Source: CAXQRU01 sp964226685 (GTDB lineage: Bacteria > Pseudomonadota > Gammaproteobacteria > Pseudomonadales > Cellvibrionaceae). Taken from it: a stretch of 19,886 nucleotides of DNA. Numbering within the stretch: position 1 is the first letter of the stretch; the number at the start of each line of letters is the position of its first letter. Under the pieces are notes generated by a model, which saw nothing but the letters and a program-made list of their open reading frames with translations, was not told where the DNA came from and ran no database searches. Positions 13,843 through 19,886 of the stretch are shown piece after piece. The translations under genes were made by a program, and so were the position numbers. Location of the stretch: NCBI GenBank assembly GCA_964226685.1, contig CAXQRU010000005.1, forward strand, positions 1 through 19,886, read 5' to 3'.

Positions 13843-16800
13843 TTACTCTTCAACTATCAATTTATTTTCATCCGAATTCGCTTTAATCTCTGGTGCATAC
13901 ATGGCCTCTATCCGAGTAGGCAATGCGCTGAACTTACCAGGGATCTCCGCCTTTAAACGATAACTCACGCTGTGTTTACCACGAGCTAGACTCGTCACAA
14001 AAAAGGATACTCGATCATCCCGGTATTCCACATAAGCCCTTAGCTCATTTCCATTATAGCCACTGCGCACATCGATTGGCTCAAACCCGGCGGCTTTCAT
14101 ATCTTCAATGAGCAGATATTCGTAATCATTTTTACTCTCGATCACCAGCTCCACCTCAACTAAATCTCCGCTTTTTAACTCATAGTCAGCATCCACCGGT
14201 ATGCGCTGATATTTTTCTGCTTTTTGTGAAAGTGCCTGACCACTCGCCCCTCTTGCTAATACTTCCTTGTCCATTGGTTCAAGTTTGTAGTAACGCCGCT
14301 CCACTTTCACCTCGAGCCCCGCCTTTTCAATAAAGTCCTCCAAAGTAAAGTTAGTCACATAGGCATTATAATAAAGCGGCCCAGTTCCTCGTTTGACAAT
14401 TTCAATATTGTGCTCGCCACTCGATAAGTCCAACCCCTCAATAATCAATCGATTATCGTATTCAAAAAGATTGTCTTTATTGATAGATACCGTTTTGACT
14501 TTTTTACCATCCAACAGAATGTCCAGGCTTAAATCAGGCTCATTTTCACCACTGGCCACGAGATATTCCGTTACGGCTTCTATCACCATTGCGGTATCAC
14601 GAGTCGAAGTCCAATACCCAGCTTGCCGTCTATTATTCATCAGATATTTCACCAGTCGTGGTGCGATGTCCCCCTTGGGCTCAACCTTAGCAAGCAGCTT
14701 TAAATAATAGGCCTGGGCTTCAAACTCATTACCATACCAGTACCACCAGTAACTACTATTACCAAGATTTAAGTAGGCCGTTTGATTTTCATCATCCATA
14801 ATGAGCAATTGCTCAATGTTACTCCTTACCTGATCTCGCTCTTTCAATTGCCCTGTATTATGAAGTGCTAATGCCAGCAATGATTTCCCATAAACGGATA
14901 AATGATTTCTATCTCGATATAAGTAATTCATCATTTGCTTGTTCGCTTTTTTCGCATCGCTCAAAACCATTGCGATAAATGCATCCATATTATCAGCGCT
15001 GACTTTGTACGGATCGACTTTATTTTTTGCATTGTTTAAATGTTGCAATTGAGTTGCTTGATAGTGCTCCAACCAAGCAATACCTCGCTCCAGTACTTGC
15101 TGATCCACCGAGATACCACTTTGTAGAGCAACCTGTAAACCATGCACCACGTAAGCGGTGGTGTGAGGGCTTGATCGCTCGCCCCATCCTGAGAACCAGC
15201 CCCAGCCACCATCGGATAGTTGCATGCTATAGAGCCGGTTTAAGCCCTCTTGCGTCATATCATCAACCAGTACTTGGTCAAATACCGGGTTGTGATCATA
15301 GCGCTGCCATTTTGCTGCACGCTGTTGATCATCGCCAATTTCTTGAGCATTAAGATTGGTGCGCTTATCCTTAATATGATTTAAATCGACACCAGTAAGC
15401 TTCAGGCTATTTTGCACCATGACTGTTGGCAAAAAGCGGCTTAGTGTTTGCTCGGTACAGCCATAGGGGTATGACACCAAGTAGGGCAGCGCGTCCACCA
15501 ACGATGCCGCAATGGATGGAGAATAACGCAATTCTAAACGGGTTTGTTCCGCTCGCCTTTTGTCTGGTATGACAAAATTAATCACCCCATTGGTTTGTTC
15601 GTTATTCAATGAACCACTAAAGCTCTCCGTTTTCAGCATTCCATGCACCTTCACAGGAAATTTCATTTCCATGGCATCAGACTCTGTATCCCCTTTAGCG
15701 ATCATGCGAATAGTCGCCAAACCTTCTGCGTTAGCTTTGACTCGCCAATCCACTCGCGCCTCTCCATTTGCCGCAATGGTAATCCGCTGATCAGCCGAAT
15801 CTAAACGTTGTAGATGCTCTCCATCAAGCTCTAAAACAACCTCTACGGTTTCTGACTGTTTTAGATAATTATGAATATTCGCTGACAAAACCACTTCATC
15901 TTTTTCCACAAAGAATCGAGGCGCTTGCATCCTAATAAGCAAAGGTTTGGTGGTAATGATATCGGCGCTGGCTTGCCCCACTTCCGTACCATGCCCCATG
16001 GCCCACACGGTTGTTTTCCAACTGGTGAGATTTTCAGGCAGGGTAAATTTCACCGTTGCCTTACCATTTTCATCGGTTGTGATATTGGCTTGCCAAAATG
16101 CAGCATCGGCGAAGTTTTTTCTCACCGCAACCTCGGTATTACTTTGCTGGCCACGAGTTCTTTCCATTGAATTCTTCGATTTTTGAGCTGCGGCTGGTGC
16201 AGGTGCCATGTTATCTTTAACTTCAAGCAATTCAGCAGAGGCTAGTGATGCCCCCTCTGATTCTCTCCTTTCCAATTTAAATTCATCCTGCTCAACTTGA
16301 TGCCCTAAAGCGCCAATGATCTGTAATACCTGATCACCCTCCTCTGACATATTGTAAAATAGGAACGACGCTGAATGCTCAGTATTCGGGTTATGATACC
16401 GTCGCCACTTCCAAAAATAATCACTAATATTAGGCACCATATCACCAGCAATATATTCCAGTGCTTTATCATAAACTGCAATGACGGTCGAGCCAGAAAA
16501 TGGCTTGCCATTCGCATCGGTTAACAAGAAGGTGATCGACGCTTCTTCCCCCGGCTTATACACTTTTTTACTGGGTACGATGGAGACATTCAATGCTTTT
16601 TTAACAGGCGGCACAAAAATTTCTTTGACTTCCGTATGCACTTCACCATTAAAAACCGTCAAGGCTTCCACATAAAAATTAGGCATATCGCCTTGATGAA
16701 CCTCAATGGCTTCTATAGTGGTATTACCCGCTAATACCACGGTTTTATTGTCTTCATAGACGCCATCAATGGGCCGAATAAATAATAAAACATTGGCATT

Positions 16801-19800
16801 TTTGTGCGCACTGTTGAGCATCAATTTCACGCTCTCGCCCGGCTCATAGTGAGCTTTATCGGCAATTAATTCTAATGCGTTAAATCGATAGTTCGCCGTG
16901 TCTTTACCTGTACCAACCACATTAAAAATATATGCACCTTCAATTTGATGATTATCCTTGTCCACAACGGTATAGGCCAAGCGATATTGGCCACCGTTGC
17001 CAGCGACTAACTGTAATTTGGCTTCACCATTACTATCTGGATCTAATGGCCATTTTTGAACGGGCTTTTCGCTTGGATTACCATGATCGTCATAGCTGAT
17101 GTGGTACAAAATCACCTCACCTTTACCACTAATAGCCTTCTGAGCAATCGTTTTTGCCGCAAAGCTCGCATCAATCGTATCGCCTTGTTGATAATAACCA
17201 CGGTTCACCCAGGCGTAGACTTTGAAGGGCTGCCTAGCCACCAACACATCCCCGCTACCCACAATCGTTCTTCGTGATTGGTCAACGACTTCTGCCGTGA
17301 TTTCATAGCGATGATCGGTATCATTGCGAAGCAACTTAGCAATACTCGTATCAATCATCACTTCAACCGTACCATCCTCACTAATACTGGCTTCACTCTC
17401 TTGAATAAGCTCGGGAGGGTTGTGTGACATCGGCCACCAATGTCTTATCGGTGACTCATAACCCCAATGATGCCAACCTTTAAGCCAAGGGGTATTGTAA
17501 GCGAACCACCAATAACCTGGGCCATAAAACCAATCCCATGACGTTTGTGGATACCAGCGAGCATTGTGGTCATAACGCATGATTTTATATTTGACTTTGG
17601 CATGGGTCACCGGCGCGCCAAAGTAATATTGAGCCTTAATGGTGGCTTTGATTTTATCGCCCAATGCGATGGGATCGGTCGGTGCATCAATGCTCACTGA
17701 AAATTCAGGCTTTTTATATTCCTCCACTCTAAACTGGCCCGCGTGATAACTCTCTATCGTAATTCGGTAAACACCTAAATCAGCTTTTGCGGCTAACTCT
17801 AGTTGATCCGTAACCGCACCAAATTCATTGGTGGTCATCGCTTTACTGTAGATTTTTTCTTGTTTGGGATTGTATATTTCAACATTCACACTTTGATTGG
17901 CAAAGGTTGAATAATCCAGATCGTATTTCGCCTGACGCAGCCAAGCATTAAATTTAACGCTTTGACCCGGCCGATACACAGGCTGACTACTGATGGCATA
18001 GGCTTTTGTTTCGTAGTGCTCACGCCAATGATGTTGGCCATACCAAATGTATGAAAAACCTAAGAACGCAAAATGATTATCAACGGCGCGAGTATGAACC
18101 AACCACTGATAGTTTTGGCTCACTGTATTGTTATCGACAACAATTTGGCCCCTCTCATCAGTTTTCAAGGTAATCGATTTTGTATCGATATCATTATTTC
18201 TTACTTGATAACCAAAAAAAGTTAGCTCGGCATTGACCAATGGCTTGCCTGTCATTGAGTCGGCAACATAGTACAATGTTTTTTCATCCAAGGGTTTTTT
18301 AACAATAATGGCGGAATGATTCCAAACCACAATATAGCTGGTATTACCACCAGCGACGGTGGCTTTTAAGAGATAAGCACCTTGTATATTTTTGGGCAAA
18401 TCGATGGTTGTATAGCGATCATGATGACCCTTAGATGGCGTCAGTGGCGTTACCCAGCTTTTAATATTGTTACCTAAATAGTGCTTTTGGTTATTTTGTA
18501 AAATTTGATAACCTATTCGCTCTACATACAGCTTATTCCATTGTAGATTTTTCGAATTCACTCTTAAATGCGACTTCACGTCATTCAAAAACTGCTCGGT
18601 TTTAAGTTCTATCGCATCAAAGCTAACGCTGGTGGCATTGCGAAAACGTAAAGTGACCTGCTCATTATTGACTCCCGATAAGGGCTCAAACTGACCCCAC
18701 GCTCCAATAATTTGCTGCAAATTATTACGGCGCCACTGCGTATCGCCTTTTGCCAAAGCTTGCTGCCAATAGTCTGCCGCCGTCGTTAGCTGACGGCGAT
18801 TCTCATAAATCTGAGCCAGTCTATCTAGCGCTGAGATATTGGTTTTAGCCAATTGTTTGAAGATCGAGATATAGTTATATTCTTCAGGCAAAGTAAACCG
18901 CTGTATACCGCCACCCAAACGCGCGATAGTTTCAGTATCCCCCAGCGTCTCTAGGCTGAAGATAGGTTTCTCGGCTGAATCATCTGAGCTGGAATCGGGG
19001 ATTCGATAATCCGCCAGCGTCTGCACCCCAAATTGGCTCCACAGAAAATCGGCCCACTGCCATTGGCTGTTGTGCTTTTCCGACTCACTCTTATCAGCCA
19101 GTCTAGCCAGTAAAAATCGCCAGCGCTCACCATCATTGCGAGCACTCTCAAAGCTCTTGGGCACTTCATAGAAAATGGGTTTACCCTGGGAGTCGACCGG
19201 CGCCCCTACTGCGCCAGAAGAGTAATAATAGTTTTCATCATAATCTGGCAACGCGGTAAGATCGGTTAAGTTTTGCAGCTTCCAGGATCGATCATGATTG
19301 CGGTCCATTAAGAGGGTTTCAGCCATGGCTTTCAAAATGGCCGTATCGTCAGTCACCAACGGCCAAGCTTGCAGCAATAGTTGAGCGGAGCGTACTCGGT
19401 CGCGATCAGAACTCAATGCATAACGCCCGCCTTGCCCCCGGTAATAACCTCGATTGAACTCACCGGCGACGATATAACCATGCTTTTGTGCACTGCGGTA
19501 GTGATAAGCCGCTTGTATCAAAAGCGTGGGGTTCTCTTGATTAGCCGCAATCACAGACTCAATAAATGCGTCAAATTCATGAGCTTCATTGATATTCCAT
19601 AAACAATTGACGGCATTATCAAGGGCGGTAGGCGAGATTTGCTTAACCCCAGATGTCAATAATTCCTGATATAACTTAAATGCATCCTTAAAATCCCCTT
19701 GGCTATAGAGCACTTGGGCCTGTTTTTGTAACTTATCCATATTCTTTACGTCCGCTTTAGCAAAGGAAAATAGTGTCAATATAATCAATGGGAGTAGGTA

Positions 19801-19806
19801 TTTCAT
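13843..19806 (-). CDS. Bacterial alpha-2-macroglobulin with CTEQ thioester
   Basis: This 1987-residue exported protein is a broad-range protease trap of the alpha-2-macroglobulin family. It has a signal peptide MKYLLPLIILTLFSFAKA without a lipobox cysteine, so it is probably soluble in the periplasm rather than a lipoprotein. A TPR-like helical part covers about 25-110. Macroglobulin-like domains follow, with the YRPGQSV motif near 607. A bait-like, Ala/Ser/charged linker lies at about 1175-1235 (ERRESEGASLASAEL, APAPAAAQKSK). The A2M block FTLPENLTSWKTTVWAMG follows. The thioester C1450-T-E-Q1453 sits in YPYGCTEQTLSRF, and the helical thioester domain includes GWGWFSGW near 1535. The C-terminal receptor-binding-like domain ends SALPTRIEAMYAPEI. 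GAAGG lies ten bases before the ATG. The usual partner pbpC is not adjacent. Confidence 0.93.
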   Translation of the reverse strand: MKYLLPLIILTLFSFAKADVKNMDKLQKQAQVLYSQGDFKDAFKLYQELLTSGVKQISPTALDNAVNCLWNINEAHEFDAFIESVIAANQENPTLLIQAAYHYRSAQKHGYIVAGEFNRGYYRGQGGRYALSSDRDRVRSAQLLLQAWPLVTDDTAILKAMAETLLMDRNHDRSWKLQNLTDLTALPDYDENYYYSSGAVGAPVDSQGKPIFYEVPKSFESARNDGERWRFLLARLADKSESEKHNSQWQWADFLWSQFGVQTLADYRIPDSSSDDSAEKPIFSLETLGDTETIARLGGGIQRFTLPEEYNYISIFKQLAKTNISALDRLAQIYENRRQLTTAADYWQQALAKGDTQWRRNNLQQIIGAWGQFEPLSGVNNEQVTLRFRNATSVSFDAIELKTEQFLNDVKSHLRVNSKNLQWNKLYVERIGYQILQNNQKHYLGNNIKSWVTPLTPSKGHHDRYTTIDLPKNIQGAYLLKATVAGGNTSYIVVWNHSAIIVKKPLDEKTLYYVADSMTGKPLVNAELTFFGYQVRNNDIDTKSITLKTDERGQIVVDNNTVSQNYQWLVHTRAVDNHFAFLGFSYIWYGQHHWREHYETKAYAISSQPVYRPGQSVKFNAWLRQAKYDLDYSTFANQSVNVEIYNPKQEKIYSKAMTTNEFGAVTDQLELAAKADLGVYRITIESYHAGQFRVEEYKKPEFSVSIDAPTDPIALGDKIKATIKAQYYFGAPVTHAKVKYKIMRYDHNARWYPQTSWDWFYGPGYWWFAYNTPWLKGWHHWGYESPIRHWWPMSHNPPELIQESEASISEDGTVEVMIDTSIAKLLRNDTDHRYEITAEVVDQSRRTIVGSGDVLVARQPFKVYAWVNRGYYQQGDTIDASFAAKTIAQKAISGKGEVILYHISYDDHGNPSEKPVQKWPLDPDSNGEAKLQLVAGNGGQYRLAYTVVDKDNHQIEGAYIFNVVGTGKDTANYRFNALELIADKAHYEPGESVKLMLNSAHKNANVLLFIRPIDGVYEDNKTVVLAGNTTIEAIEVHQGDMPNFYVEALTVFNGEVHTEVKEIFVPPVKKALNVSIVPSKKVYKPGEEASITFLLTDANGKPFSGSTVIAVYDKALEYIAGDMVPNISDYFWKWRRYHNPNTEHSASFLFYNMSEEGDQVLQIIGALGHQVEQDEFKLERRESEGASLASAELLEVKDNMAPAPAAAQKSKNSMERTRGQQSNTEVAVRKNFADAAFWQANITTDENGKATVKFTLPENLTSWKTTVWAMGHGTEVGQASADIITTKPLLIRMQAPRFFVEKDEVVLSANIHNYLKQSETVEVVLELDGEHLQRLDSADQRITIAANGEARVDWRVKANAEGLATIRMIAKGDTESDAMEMKFPVKVHGMLKTESFSGSLNNEQTNGVINFVIPDKRRAEQTRLELRYSPSIAASLVDALPYLVSYPYGCTEQTLSRFLPTVMVQNSLKLTGVDLNHIKDKRTNLNAQEIGDDQQRAAKWQRYDHNPVFDQVLVDDMTQEGLNRLYSMQLSDGGWGWFSGWGERSSPHTTAYVVHGLQVALQSGISVDQQVLERGIAWLEHYQATQLQHLNNAKNKVDPYKVSADNMDAFIAMVLSDAKKANKQMMNYLYRDRNHLSVYGKSLLALALHNTGQLKERDQVRSNIEQLLIMDDENQTAYLNLGNSSYWWYWYGNEFEAQAYYLKLLAKVEPKGDIAPRLVKYLMNNRRQAGYWTSTRDTAMVIEAVTEYLVASGENEPDLSLDILLDGKKVKTVSINKDNLFEYDNRLIIEGLDLSSGEHNIEIVKRGTGPLYYNAYVTNFTLEDFIEKAGLEVKVERRYYKLEPMDKEVLARGASGQALSQKAEKYQRIPVDADYELKSGDLVEVELVIESKNDYEYLLIEDMKAAGFEPIDVRSGYNGNELRAYVEYRDDRVSFFVTSLARGKHSVSYRLKAEIPGKFSALPTRIEAMYAPEIKANSDENKLIVEE

Positions 19807-19867
19807 TATTTGAATGCCTTCATGTGGTTAATGCTACTTAGACGCAACCAGGGAGCGCTATCCTTGG
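19807..19867 (-). other. Upstream leader of the alpha-2-macroglobulin gene, truncated
   Basis: Only 61 genomic bases remain before the adapter. They contain the GAAGG ribosome-binding site near the ATG. I do not see a complete promoter, which probably lies beyond the end of the fragment. Confidence 0.5.
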
Positions 19868-19886
19868 AGATCGGAAGAGCGTCGTG
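19868..19886 (-). other. Illumina sequencing adapter (artefact)
   Basis: AGATCGGAAGAGCGTCGTG is the start of the reverse complement of the same adapter found at 4-36. Both fragment ends therefore carry the same adapter in inverted orientation. It is not biological sequence. Confidence 0.97.

Overview
The window is a chromosomal fragment, probably from a gammaproteobacterium. The evidence is a fimT-pilV-pilW-pilX-pilY1-pilE minor-pilin operon in the Pseudomonas-type order, a YdgA/DUF945 family protein, a Ro60-type gene (rsr) behind a sigma-54 promoter and followed by Y RNAs as in enteric rsr-yrl loci, and a bacterial alpha-2-macroglobulin. I cannot name the genus. Both ends are Illumina adapter sequence (1-36 and 19868-19886), so the biological sequence runs only from 37 to 19867.

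Left region (37-2140): a near-consensus sigma-54 promoter precedes rsr, which encodes a Ro60-like TROVE/vWA RNA-binding protein. Two hairpins follow, then three tandem Y-RNA-like genes. All three share an outer stem, an asymmetric internal loop and a 7-bp helix that shows compensatory changes. The first is a minimal hairpin of about 65 nt. The second and third carry a circularly permuted tRNA-like module (T arm, closed acceptor stem, D arm). The protein and RNAs plausibly form a Ro-Y RNA particle of the kind that gates exonucleases or takes part in stress RNA metabolism. The rtcBA genes and the RtcR activator often linked to such loci are not in the window.

Second region (2146-3516): a minus-strand gene for a 55-residue membrane protein, with a good sigma-70 promoter, converges on the Y RNA array. 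Divergent from it lie a small gene apparently broken by a frameshift and a gene for an exported, probably outer-membrane, protein of unknown function.

Third region (10235 down to 3521, minus strand): the minor-pilin operon fimT, pilV, pilW, pilX, pilY1, pilE. These genes encode the priming complex at the tip of type IV pili. pilY1 is split by a one-base frameshift near 6187.

Fourth region (10236-13842): a 469-bp divergent intergenic region, a 791-residue YdgA/DUF945 family protein with its own terminator, a possible relic of a glycosyltransferase start, and a small secreted-protein gene also broken by a one-base frameshift.

Right region (13843-19806, minus strand): a single 1987-residue alpha-2-macroglobulin with an intact CTEQ thioester motif, a bait-like linker and a tryptophan-rich insert. 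It ends at a strong terminator.

Three reading frames in the window are broken in the same direction, each repairable by adding one base. That may reflect deletion errors in the read or assembly rather than biology.
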